From Stygibacter sp964604155 (GTDB lineage: Bacteria; Cloacimonadota; Cloacimonadia; Cloacimonadales; TCS61), in NCBI GenBank assembly GCA_964604155.1, contig CAZRXY010000120.1, forward strand, positions 1 to 64,000: a stretch of 64,000 bases of DNA, given 5' to 3'. The notes under the pieces are model-generated. The model made no database searches and was not told the DNA's origin. It saw nothing but the letters and a program-made list of their open reading frames with translations. Shown one piece after another: positions 26,447 through 35,155 of this stretch. How positions within the stretch are numbered: position 1 is the first letter of the stretch; each line of letters starts with the position of its first letter. Made by a program: the position numbers and the translations under genes.

Positions 26447-29359
26447 TTATTCTTCCACCGGAAAATGGTCTATCATTTCCACTGCAAAACGCAGGATCAG
26501 TGAGGCATCATAGGCTTCCACCAATCCATTGCCATCCACATCGGCAGACGTGAATTGCCAATCCTCCCAATCTGTTATCAATCCCACATAGTGCTGCAGA
26601 ACCTGCGAAGCATCATAACTTTCCACTATTCCATTGCCATCAATATCACCATATAAAATAAAAACCTCAAATTCATAAGGCAGATATTCGGCAGCTTCAA
26701 TATGATCATTGCCATCGCCTTCAGGAGCCTGCAATTGCAGACTGCCCCCATCCTGGGTGGCATAGACTGCGCCGCAGATAAAAAGATATTCCGGCGAAGT
26801 CCACTGGCTGAGATTGATCACACCTTCCAGGACTTCACCTTGAGCACTTTGAGAAGCGGCAGAGCTTTGGAACCAGCCACTGTAGCCATTGCTGCTTTCA
26901 CCTGCCAGAAAAACGTCCCATTCTGCAACAAAACCGGATTTTGCCCAGGGAGCAGATTGCATATTCCCGGGTTCTGCCGAGATAAAGATAAAAACATCTG
27001 CGTCTATCTGGGTAGCTGCCGTAGCTGCTACATAAAGTTCTGTTTCAGATACTCCAGCAAACACCTGCAAAATTCCGTTGGAGGCTATCATTGCAGCAGA
27101 AGCATCCAACTCTCCATCAATGATATATTCCGAGCTGCCTCCGCCCGTAAGCACGATGTGATAATCTTCACCATTATTATTATCCCAGGTGCCATCATAA
27201 TAATGTATCACAAAATCTATGGTATTCACCAGTTGCACCGGGGAATTAAAGGGTCCAATCACGAGGCTGAGATTGCCCTCATCATCCGGTCCCTGCATTG
27301 GCGTTTCCACTGCGGGACCTATATTATTATAGAGCCCACTTTCTGGCGGAAAATAGGTAAATGCCGGCTGATTAAAGCCATTTACTCCCCAGTGCAATGC
27401 CGCTCCCAGACTACTGCCGGTAATTGTGATCAGAATCTCATCATCAATGCCAGGTGATGCAGGCTGCCAGCTCACATCCCCATAACTACCCGTACCCCCA
27501 CCGGTTCCGTCTCCCAGCCAAACATGCTGAATCACCGATCTTGACATATTACCGGCGCTATCATACGCTTCCACATAGTAATCTAATAATGTTTCATTTA
27601 TTCCCGATATCTGGGCACTATAATATGAGGCTTTATATAGAGGCTGGGGATTTGTTTGAGCGGGTTCATCGCTTTCCGTCATGGCAAGCTCAAGCCATTC
27701 TCCCACTTCAGCACCGCCGCTATAAAGCTCGTTATCACTCGTTTCGGGGCTGTTTATGCCATCATAATCTATTCTGTATTTGAGAGTTACTGATGCCAGA
27801 CCGCTGTAGTCATATACATAAGTAAAGATTTCCAGATCGCTGCTCATAGAGATATTCCATTCCGTGCTCCCGGGATTATAGGGTTCTCTCTGCGGCAGAT
27901 ATATTGAGGGCTGCGTGATATCATCATATCCGTCCACATAGGGCAAGGCTCCTGTCACAGCTAGATTGGCAGCCCGGGTGGGGTGACTATCCCAGATACC
28001 GTTTTGAGAACCGTCCCAATACCAGTAACAGCTTGTTTCACCCGTAAGCAGCAGACGCCAGGCCTCCTGAACCGGCTGGGCAGCAGGATTATTATCCAGA
28101 GCACTAAAAACTATGTTTGCAGCCGCCGTGATCACAGCCCAGCTATTTCTATCGGGGCTATAGCCATTATAAGGGTCTCCATTCCATTTCTTAAATTCAG
28201 GATCACCATTATCAGCTCCGCTCCAACTGCCGGGCTCTACCTGAACATAGTCGCCAGGAGCAGGTGGAAACATATCAAGGTAATCCTGGATAGTAGTGCA
28301 GACAAAGCTCTCAGGATTATCCTGCAGCCAGGCAACAAACTGAGCAAAATTATGATTATAATAGGAATTTGAGCCCCCGCCGTAATTATCTCCATCGTGG
28401 TGCAGCACGATCAGGATGGGGTGATCTTCGTCAGTATTGTATGGCTCAAACTGGCTCATCACCAGTTCATACTGCAAGGCGCCAAATCCACCTCTGCCAT
28501 CCTCATTTCCCAGATAGCGGGAAGCCGGCACACCAATGATCTCGCTCACTTCACCACTTGCAGGGTCTGTATATTTTATCCAGTGTGGCTGATGAGCCCA
28601 TTGCACAGAAACCTGGGAGCCAGCCCATATTCCACTCAGTTGCACCCAGTCTCCTGGGTCTGGCTGCAGCACATCGGCTTCATTGGGTTCATAAAGATTG
28701 CTGGCTGTGGTATAGGGATAGTTCTGCGTGGTTCGTTCAAAGTGAATATTATCTATCAGCACCCATTCTATCTCTTCGGCTACCAGATGCGGGATCATAT
28801 TCATAGAGAAAGCACATTCCGGTGGAAAAATCCCTTTGGAATAATCTGTTATGTCAAATACTTCGGTGATAATATCTCTGTGCATAGCTATCTGCTTCCT
28901 GATATTCCGGCTGTTTATCAAGCCCATCAGCGGATGAAAATAGCCAATGGAAACCAGGTCAAGCCGCGGATTACCCAATATAGTGTTCTGGCTTACGATG
29001 CCGTTCCAGGGGGATTGCCAGTTAGAAAAATTCCAGTTACCGTCTGCCTGCAAAGCGTTTAGATTCTCAATCAGCGATCCCGTGAAACTCACCTGAGAAC
29101 CAAAATGATCGAATCCTGCATTCACACCCATCCACACGGCATCGGCGGGCCAGGATGTGTAAGGACCCCACCTCTGGTTATGTATATCTTCTATTGAATA
29201 ACCGTAATGACCCGCATCATCCGTCTCGATAATTGTTTCTCCCGGATAATAAACAGGCTGGTGCATATGCCATAGAAAGGCAATATAAACAGGCGGCTCA
29301 CTGTGCAATACTGCGAATATGGATATCAGTACGGCGATAAAAATAATCACTTTTTTCAA
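26447..29359 (-). CDS. Secreted GH57-like glycoside hydrolase with dockerin-like tail
   Basis: 970 residues. Signal peptide (1-20). GH57 motifs: HMHQPVY (31-37), IFPPECAF with candidate nucleophile Glu181, and HHDGDN with acidic residues 322 and 324. The family cleaves or rearranges alpha-glucans. Residues about 480-900 are beta-sandwich regions (starch-binding-like, TVEW-like and Big-like stretches). The end carries two Ca-loop units, DIDGNGIVESYDASQVL and DVDGNGLVEAYDASLIL, the same tail as the subtilase and ending FPVEE. Start: an ATG at 29407 would overlap the upstream gene. AAGGAG lies 9 nt before a TTG at 29357-29359 that begins a proper signal peptide, so I use TTG. Confidence 0.85.
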   Translation of the reverse strand: MKKVIIFIAVLISIFAVLHSEPPVYIAFLWHMHQPVYYPGETIIETDDAGHYGYSIEDIHNQRWGPYTSWPADAVWMGVNAGFDHFGSQVSFTGSLIENLNALQADGNWNFSNWQSPWNGIVSQNTILGNPRLDLVSIGYFHPLMGLINSRNIRKQIAMHRDIITEVFDITDYSKGIFPPECAFSMNMIPHLVAEEIEWVLIDNIHFERTTQNYPYTTASNLYEPNEADVLQPDPGDWVQLSGIWAGSQVSVQWAHQPHWIKYTDPASGEVSEIIGVPASRYLGNEDGRGGFGALQYELVMSQFEPYNTDEDHPILIVLHHDGDNYGGGSNSYYNHNFAQFVAWLQDNPESFVCTTIQDYLDMFPPAPGDYVQVEPGSWSGADNGDPEFKKWNGDPYNGYSPDRNSWAVITAAANIVFSALDNNPAAQPVQEAWRLLLTGETSCYWYWDGSQNGIWDSHPTRAANLAVTGALPYVDGYDDITQPSIYLPQREPYNPGSTEWNISMSSDLEIFTYVYDYSGLASVTLKYRIDYDGINSPETSDNELYSGGAEVGEWLELAMTESDEPAQTNPQPLYKASYYSAQISGINETLLDYYVEAYDSAGNMSRSVIQHVWLGDGTGGGTGSYGDVSWQPASPGIDDEILITITGSSLGAALHWGVNGFNQPAFTYFPPESGLYNNIGPAVETPMQGPDDEGNLSLVIGPFNSPVQLVNTIDFVIHYYDGTWDNNNGEDYHIVLTGGGSSEYIIDGELDASAAMIASNGILQVFAGVSETELYVAATAATQIDADVFIFISAEPGNMQSAPWAKSGFVAEWDVFLAGESSNGYSGWFQSSAASQSAQGEVLEGVINLSQWTSPEYLFICGAVYATQDGGSLQLQAPEGDGNDHIEAAEYLPYEFEVFILYGDIDGNGIVESYDASQVLQHYVGLITDWEDWQFTSADVDGNGLVEAYDASLILRFAVEMIDHFPVEE

Positions 29360-29384
29360 AAAAATACACTCCTTAGGCAGCAAG

Positions 29385-30041
29385 CTAATAATACAACTGC
29401 TGCACACTCAATTTCTGCAATATCTGATATATTGCTTCATATACTGCCTGACCGATAACGTCTCGTTTTGCCAGTTTTTCTATTTTGTATTCGGCATTTT
29501 CCAATTCATCCTTACTGAATATCTGCCCTGTTAGATTACAGGAACAGATAAGACTGATGAGAACTTTGTCTCTTGGCAGCGGTTCTTCATCATCGAGCAC
29601 AACGGAGCGGATACGTTCTTTGACCTCCCTTTCTTCCTGATCATCGATCATGGGGTAGCTCAATCGCTTATAAATCCAGAGGAAGTTCTTTTCTTCCCTT
29701 TTTAATATACCCAGGTCTATCAGATGATTGATAAAATATTCTTTGATCTCCTGGATATGTATGCCCAGTTTCCATACCCAGTATTTTGCTTCTTCCTGAG
29801 TATCGTGCTGGTTTATCATAGCAAGCGCATCATCAAATATCGGATTATTGGCAGGGGTATCATCGAGCACCGTAAGGCATTTCTGGTCTGCTTTCAGACG
29901 TCCCATTAATGATAATTCCATCAATACAGCTCCTGCAAGACCAAATTCCAAGCCCATAAAAGGTTGATTGCATACTACTCCCTTTTCGTCATCAAGAGAG
30001 AGCAAGAGAAATTCCTCGGCAATACTCAGCTTATTATGCAT
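29385..30041 (-). CDS. GPP34 (GOLPH3-like) domain protein
   Basis: 218 residues. The N terminus LSIAEEFLLLSLDDEKG, GLEFGLAGAVLMELSLMGRL and the helical C terminus match the GPP34 family, whose eukaryotic members bind phosphatidylinositol-4-phosphate. Bacterial members are common but of unknown function. GGAGG five bases before ATG. It lies between the receiver-kinase gene (53 nt upstream) and the GH57-like gene, all on the minus strand. A membrane-adaptor role is possible but not shown here. Confidence 0.8.
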   Translation of the reverse strand: MHNKLSIAEEFLLLSLDDEKGVVCNQPFMGLEFGLAGAVLMELSLMGRLKADQKCLTVLDDTPANNPIFDDALAMINQHDTQEEAKYWVWKLGIHIQEIKEYFINHLIDLGILKREEKNFLWIYKRLSYPMIDDQEEREVKERIRSVVLDDEEPLPRDKVLISLICSCNLTGQIFSKDELENAEYKIEKLAKRDVIGQAVYEAIYQILQKLSVQQLYY

Positions 30042-30093
30042 AGTAACCTCCTCTGCATATTTTTATAATCTGCTTTTTACAGATTTGTTTTTT

Positions 30094-31407
30094 TTATACC
30101 TCGATCTCAATAATTGCTCCTTCATCACTATTTCGTGCCCAAATTCTGCCTGCCATATTTTTTTCGATCACTATCTGGCACATATAGAGGCTTAAGCCAC
30201 GTCCGGGACTCTTGAATTTTGTTGAATAATAAGGTTCAAATATATGCTCAATTACATCTTCGGGTATTCCTCCGCCATTATCGCTAATCTCCACTTTCGA
30301 TCTACCTTCGGCTTCTTTGGTAGTCACCTTTATCACTTTCTCTGAGCCACCCCGCTCAATCAAGGCATCTCGGCTGTTATTGATCACCTGCAATATCACC
30401 TGGGCATAATCATTGCGATAGCCGTCTATCATGATATCTTTATCATTATCAAGCTTAAGTAATATCTGTTCTTCCCTTAAGCTGGGCTCCAGCAATTTCT
30501 GGCAGTGCTTCAGGACTTCGCGAATATTAAAGCTGTCTTTCATCTCTAGAGGCTGAAAAAAATAACGCAGGTCATCTATAGTATCAGACATCTCCTGGAT
30601 AATAGCCATTGCCTTTTCACTTTGTTGTCTGAGGTAGTCCACATTTATATCCTTTCCACTGTACTCTATATCCTGAATAAGAGCCATCACGGTATTTAAG
30701 GGCTGGCGCCACTGATGCGAAAGATTGGCGATCAGTTCGCTGATCGCTGCCTGTCGGGATTGTTTGATGATTATATGGTCTTTCTCGCGAATATTTTCTA
30801 TAGCGTATTCTACTTTTTTCTCAAGATCCCGCCTGTATGATTCCAGGTTTATCAGCGAATTATATGCCCGTAAACCGGAAGACACGAGAGTGAAAATTTT
30901 ATCTGAAGTTAATTCTGTTTTGGTCTTATAATCATTGATATCATAATTTATCACAACTTCACGCTCCGGGGCATAGCCGGGCTGCCCGGTTCGCAATACA
31001 ATTCTTACAAAGTGATTATTAAGTTCCTTTCGTATTCGCTTGATCAGTTCCAGACCACTAATAGTAGTCTCCATCACTACATCCAGCAGAATTATTGCAA
31101 TATCTGTCTCCTTGCGGATGATTTGATATGCTTCTTCTGCCGAGTAGGCATCCAATATTTTCAGCCCTCTGCCGTCAAATTCAAAATCATCCAGAGTAAG
31201 ATGCGTTACGGTATGAATATCTTCTTCATCATCCACCACCAGAATCTTCCACTCCATTCCTTCAAAAAGCTCAATATTTCTATTGAATTGAAAGCTCTCT
31301 TTCTTTGTAACCTTCTCAGCCGGCTCACTATCTTCGGACATGAAAACCAATTCATCTCCTTCCGCTCCGCTTTCATTCAAAAAAATCTCATTTTTTTTAC
31401 AGCTCAC
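30094..31407 (-). CDS. Receiver-histidine kinase hybrid (receiver first)
   Basis: 437 residues, no membrane segment. Receiver domain (about 52-180; ILVVDDEED, phospho-acceptor Asp109 in IILLDVVM), coiled coil, then kinase core with His231 in NLSHQWRQPLN, N-box QVINNSRDAL, DNGGGIP and GRGLSLYM. With the receiver upstream, its phosphorylation state could gate the kinase. The DHp box (QSRQAA...HQWRQPLN) closely resembles that of the PAS kinase at 3117. Start is GTG at 31407, five bases after GGAGG; it overlaps the upstream TPR-kinase stop by 11 nt, so the two are translationally coupled and likely a relay. Confidence 0.88.
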   Translation of the reverse strand: MSCKKNEIFLNESGAEGDELVFMSEDSEPAEKVTKKESFQFNRNIELFEGMEWKILVVDDEEDIHTVTHLTLDDFEFDGRGLKILDAYSAEEAYQIIRKETDIAIILLDVVMETTISGLELIKRIRKELNNHFVRIVLRTGQPGYAPEREVVINYDINDYKTKTELTSDKIFTLVSSGLRAYNSLINLESYRRDLEKKVEYAIENIREKDHIIIKQSRQAAISELIANLSHQWRQPLNTVMALIQDIEYSGKDINVDYLRQQSEKAMAIIQEMSDTIDDLRYFFQPLEMKDSFNIREVLKHCQKLLEPSLREEQILLKLDNDKDIMIDGYRNDYAQVILQVINNSRDALIERGGSEKVIKVTTKEAEGRSKVEISDNGGGIPEDVIEHIFEPYYSTKFKSPGRGLSLYMCQIVIEKNMAGRIWARNSDEGAIIEIEV

Positions 31408-33658
31408 TTAAACCTCCTTCAGAAAAAGGAAAATCCATGATAAATTCCGCACCCCTGCCTTCTGCACTCTTCACCTCTATATTGCCATCCAGCTTCTGAG
31501 TTATCAAATTATAGATTATATGCATTCCCAAGCCAGTACCCATTTGCTTATTTGTGGTATAAAACGGATCATAAATCTGTTTTAGTACCTGCTGAGACAT
31601 CCCGCTGCCATTATCTCGATACACTATAAGCAGGCGTTGGTCTTTCCGCTTGATATCAAATTCTATCATTCCCTGATTGCTGTCTTTGAAGCCATGCACC
31701 AAGGAATTAAGCACCAGGTTTGTGACTATCTGGGCGATTATACCCGGATATGAATTCCATACCAGATATTCATCACAATTTATCTTTATTTCTATTTCTT
31801 TCCCCTTAAATTTTGGTCCCAGGCTTAAAAGTACATCTTTTATATAGTTCTTTATCTTAAATTGACGCTTTGCTTCGGTTGCCTGATCCACGCTCACCTG
31901 TTTGAAACTCTTTACCAGTTCACCCGTTCGCTGTGAATTGCTCAAGATCAATTTTCCCGCTTTGGACGTATATTCCAGGAAGTTATCCAGATCACTTTTC
32001 TTCATCTGATTTGTTCTGTATTTATCATTTAATTGCTTCAGCCTGTCTTCAAGATTCGTGATAGCGGTGATAATTATGCCCACCGGTGTATTGATCTCAT
32101 GTGCCACGCCTGTCACCAGGCTACCCAAAGACGCCATTTTCTCGGATTCCACTAGCTTTTTCTGCGTCCGGCGTAACACGTCTAAGGTCTCGGATAATTC
32201 TTCTTTCTGTTGCGTGATCAGATCATTTTTAGCGGAAAGTATCTCGGCAGATTTCTTCTTGCTCCTGTAACGCTTATAGACAAATATCACCAGCAATACT
32301 ACTAGAAGTGAGGTGATTATCAGTGAATTACGCTGCATCTCACGTCTGGCAATCTCCAGTTCCTTGATCTCGTTATCCTTGCGAAGAAGGCTGTTTTCCC
32401 GTTCTTTTCTCTCCGTGTCATATTTGGTTTGCATTTCGGCAGTTTGCCTGGCTGTGCTCTCGGCAAATATACTGTCCCGTAATTCAGATTCCCGCTCTTT
32501 ATATTCTAAGGCTTTTTTATATTCTCCTTTTCTGATGTGGAGCTCACTATAAGATGCTGCAATCTCTGCCTCAAGCTCCAGCGAGGATAAGCCACCTGAA
32601 ATCTCTTCCGCTCTGGCAAAACGCTGAGCTGCTGCTTCATATTCACCCAGCTCCACCAGCATCATACCCGTATTATTTTCTAAATATGCCTGATATACCG
32701 AAGCGCCTAATAATTCCATGATCTCTGCCGCTTCATCATAATACTCTATTGTTTGGTCATAATCACCCTGAAAATAGTGGATATTTCCTATATTGCCCAA
32801 AGCCAGAGCCACATCCAGATTATTCTCCAAACGCCTGCTGGTCTCAAGCGATTTCTCATAGTATTCTAACGCCCTGCTGTAATCTTCCAGCTCTGCATAC
32901 AGAGTTCCCATATTCCCATATACTTTTGCCATCTCACTAAGGTTATTTAATTCTTCATGGACACTAAGTGCCTGACGGTAATACTCAATCGATAAAGCCG
33001 GATTGAGCAGAGATTGATAAACCCTGCCGATATTGCCTTTAATTGAGGCTTCCAGCTCCAAATTATCTATCTTCTCCACTTCCTGCATCCCAGTTAAAAA
33101 ATGCGCCAGTGATTCGCGATAATTACCCAACTCAAGCTCTAATACTCCCCAGAAAACATAACTTACCACCAGTTCATGAATTGCTTCTGCATCCGATGGT
33201 AACGATCTAAAAATATTTACCGCTTCAGCCAGCTCCTGTCTGGCTTTGTCTGTCCAGCCCAGACGAGTATAGGCTTGAGCAATATTACTCTTCAATACTC
33301 CGGCTTCCAGTACCCTACTATCTTCACCTATTAGTTCCAATACCGCTAAAAAATAATCTATCGCACTCCAGTAATTATGACGCGCCAGTTCAATCCTGCC
33401 GGCTATAGTCAAAGAACGACGTTCTCCTTCCGGATAGCGTGATTTTTTGGCCAGGTCCAGAGCAAGATTAGATGATTCCCAGGCGGCAGAGGGATCATGC
33501 TCCAGCTCAAGCTTAGCTAATTCCAGAAGCATATCCACCTTCGCACGACCCTGCACCCCGGCTATATTATCCCTTAACGACGCTTCTCTGCTCTGTGACC
33601 AAAGCCGGCAAAGCATCAATATCATTAAGATTATCAGTATATATTTTACTTCTTTCAT
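31397..33658 (-). CDS. TPR-containing membrane histidine kinase
   Basis: 753 residues. N-terminal signal or anchor (5-19), about seven TPR units (roughly 40-390, for example VYGNMGTLYAELEDYSRALEYYEKSL), a transmembrane helix (445-462), coiled coil, and kinase core with His520 in GVAHEINTPVG, N-box NLVLNSLVHG, DNGSGMS and GTGLGMHI. The TPR array should face outside the cytoplasm and sense a protein or peptide ligand. Coupled by 11-nt overlap to the receiver-kinase, its probable partner. No clear ribosome site. Confidence 0.88.
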   Translation of the reverse strand: MKEVKYILIILMILMLCRLWSQSREASLRDNIAGVQGRAKVDMLLELAKLELEHDPSAAWESSNLALDLAKKSRYPEGERRSLTIAGRIELARHNYWSAIDYFLAVLELIGEDSRVLEAGVLKSNIAQAYTRLGWTDKARQELAEAVNIFRSLPSDAEAIHELVVSYVFWGVLELELGNYRESLAHFLTGMQEVEKIDNLELEASIKGNIGRVYQSLLNPALSIEYYRQALSVHEELNNLSEMAKVYGNMGTLYAELEDYSRALEYYEKSLETSRRLENNLDVALALGNIGNIHYFQGDYDQTIEYYDEAAEIMELLGASVYQAYLENNTGMMLVELGEYEAAAQRFARAEEISGGLSSLELEAEIAASYSELHIRKGEYKKALEYKERESELRDSIFAESTARQTAEMQTKYDTERKERENSLLRKDNEIKELEIARREMQRNSLIITSLLVVLLVIFVYKRYRSKKKSAEILSAKNDLITQQKEELSETLDVLRRTQKKLVESEKMASLGSLVTGVAHEINTPVGIIITAITNLEDRLKQLNDKYRTNQMKKSDLDNFLEYTSKAGKLILSNSQRTGELVKSFKQVSVDQATEAKRQFKIKNYIKDVLLSLGPKFKGKEIEIKINCDEYLVWNSYPGIIAQIVTNLVLNSLVHGFKDSNQGMIEFDIKRKDQRLLIVYRDNGSGMSQQVLKQIYDPFYTTNKQMGTGLGMHIIYNLITQKLDGNIEVKSAEGRGAEFIMDFPFSEGGLSEL

Positions 33659-33735
33659 GCTATAGCCAGATTTAACACTTCCCCTTTTTTCGTTAAGCTT
33701 TTTCTTTATCTATTGCACAAAACTACAGATAATTA

Positions 33736-33766
33736 CAGCCTGACACATATTGTATGTGCCAGGCTG
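33736..33766. other. Strong imperfect hairpin
   Basis: CAGCCTG-A-CACATA pairs with TATGTG-C-CAGGCTG: 13 pairs, one A-C mismatch, 3-nt loop. Located between the stop of the wHTH gene and the start of the TPR kinase, both on the minus strand. No clean T run follows, so it may be a factor-dependent terminator, an mRNA-stabilising stem or an operator. Confidence 0.55.
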
Positions 33767-33868
33767 ATAAGAGATGGGTTTGGCTCGGGAAATAATTATC
33801 CTGCCGAATTTCGCCGAAACTCTCTGTTTTAAAAAAAATTCGTACCCGTATCTTTAAGTGATATATAA

Positions 33869-34177
33869 CTATTTCACTCCCAGCATGTTACCCAGATTGT
33901 TTATGTAGTCACAAAAAGCCTGGTTACCTTTTTTGGTGAGCCAGTAGATCGTTACGGGTTTTCTCTGGATAAATTTTTTCTCAACCTGGATATAGCCAGC
34001 TTCCTCCAGTTTCCGCAGATGCGTGCTCAGATTGCCGTCTGTGGCACCAGTATTATTCTTCAGGTAGCTGAAATCCGCCTTCTCCACAGAATGAAGAATA
34101 GCCATTACTGCAGTTCTGATCCGGGAATGCAGCATTTCATCTAATTGCAGGTACGAAAATTGGTCTTCCGTGCTCAT
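33869..34177 (-). CDS. Winged-helix transcriptional regulator (HTH_34/MarR-like)
   Basis: 102 residues. Helix-turn-helix with wing: LHSRIRTAVMAILHSVEKADFS, LKNNTGATDGNLSTHLRKLEEAGYIQVEKKF, TIYWLTKKGNQAF. This is the compact HTH_34 type, usually found beside a small membrane protein gene, as here (3 nt behind the 34181 gene). Probably an autoregulated repressor of the pair. No sensor domain is visible. GGAAG eight bases before ATG. Confidence 0.85.
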   Translation of the reverse strand: MSTEDQFSYLQLDEMLHSRIRTAVMAILHSVEKADFSYLKNNTGATDGNLSTHLRKLEEAGYIQVEKKFIQRKPVTIYWLTKKGNQAFCDYINNLGNMLGVK

Positions 34178-34180
34178 AAG

Positions 34181-34765
34181 CTATTTCTTCCGGTAATAAC
34201 TATTTAGAATGAAGCCAGGTAATGCATGAAAAAACAGCATCATTGCACCAAAGACCAGAAAATTCTCTAATGCTACCCAAAACAGCAGAGCAATACTCGC
34301 CAGCCACCAAAGCACGCCAATCGCAAGCTGCCACTTGAAATCGTTCAATAGACCACTGATAAAATGAGCCATGCCCATCACCAAACCAATCAAAGGGCAT
34401 ATTGCCATGGGACTGATTATCCGCACGAAAGGACCTGAAAACCCGATTATGGTCATGCAGATACCGGCTGACAGCCAGATATACCCATAAATACGACCTG
34501 CCCACGTTGTGTAGCCAGACCTTCTGTCCTCCCTGTGTCCTGCTATAAGCGTGACTACCCAGCCAATTGCTGCAATACCCAGCCATAACCAGATGATCTT
34601 ATCTGCCTCTCCCGCTTTCACAAGTAAAAAATTGCCGATCATGCCAAAAAACACAATTATACCCCAGATGATAAAATATATTCCATTGGGGTAACTTACC
34701 TTCCGGTTCTCCTGGATAACCTGCTTGATAAAGCTGATTTCCTCCGCAACTCTTTCAGAATTCAT
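34181..34765 (-). CDS. Integral membrane protein of unknown function
   Basis: 194 residues, five to six hydrophobic helices (from YFIIWGIIVFFGMIGNF to ALENFLVFGAMMLFF), with a short polar N terminus (SERVAEEISFIKQVIQ) and basic C-terminal end (NSYYRKK). I recognise no enzymatic motif. Its partner is the wHTH regulator immediately downstream; such pairs recur in many bacteria. GGAGG with proper spacing before ATG. Divergent from arcC. Confidence 0.75.
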   Translation of the reverse strand: MNSERVAEEISFIKQVIQENRKVSYPNGIYFIIWGIIVFFGMIGNFLLVKAGEADKIIWLWLGIAAIGWVVTLIAGHREDRRSGYTTWAGRIYGYIWLSAGICMTIIGFSGPFVRIISPMAICPLIGLVMGMAHFISGLLNDFKWQLAIGVLWWLASIALLFWVALENFLVFGAMMLFFHALPGFILNSYYRKK

Positions 34766-34927
34766 AATTCCTCCTTATAATTTAAGAGTACTTTGTTATG
34801 CAAAGTCATTTGCCCTGGCGAGCCAGATTTGTCAAATACTTTTTTATTCTCTCTGGCATCCCCCTGGTTTTATAATTTTTGGTTTTGTTAAATCATTCAT
34901 ATTAAGTGAGATAACGATTCAAAGTCA

Positions 34928-34987
34928 ACCATTGCGAAGGACTGGCGACCATTCGCAAGGTTTTGGATGAGAGACCTTCGTAATGGT
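34928..34987. repeat. Three-copy 13-mer cluster
   Basis: ACCATTGCGAAGG (34928-34940, plus), ACCATTCGCAAGG (34949-34961, plus) and ACCATTACGAAGG (34975-34987, minus). The outer copies form a 13-bp inverted repeat with one mismatch. Operator-like or the trace of a small mobile repeat. Confidence 0.6.
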
Positions 34988-35043
34988 GACGACCAATAAC
35001 CTCATAAGTTCAATATTCCAACCTTTCAATTAAATTTCGGGGG

Positions 35044-35078
35044 TATGCCAGATTTCCAAATCGAAATGAATTGACATT
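35044..35078 (+). repeat. Shared upstream element, arcC copy
   Basis: TATGCCAG, a short variable gap, then a 23-base block from CCAAATCG to TTGACATT that is identical to the sequence at 51987-52019 upstream of ruvX. TTGACA (35071-35076) could serve as a -35 box; TATAAT at 35091 gives only a 14-bp spacer. Confidence 0.7.
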
Positions 35079-35155
35079 AAGATGGAGCTTTATAATTGGA
35101 GTTTTCCTCCAGGAAAAAAGTTTTCTGGAAATATTTATCTTGATGGAGCTTAATT

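Larger units (their letters stand above)
34766..35155. other. Divergent intergenic region upstream of arcC
   Basis: 390 bp, no gene seen. From left to right it holds a cluster of three 13-mers, ACCATTNCGNAGG-like (34928-34987), then the element shared with the ruvX upstream region (35044-35078) ending in a TTGACATT box. Next are two overlapping hairpins (35102-35130) and two copies of GATGGAGCTT (35081 and 35142), the second forming part of the arcC ribosome site. Confidence 0.6.

Noticed and set aside
26702..29062. Several plus-strand frames opposite the GH57-like gene
   Set aside because: Shadows with no ribosome sites; the minus-strand frame has all enzyme motifs.
35071..35096. TTGACA/TATAAT promoter for arcC with 14-bp spacer
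   Set aside because: Spacer too short for a normal sigma-70 promoter; kept only as part of the shared element.
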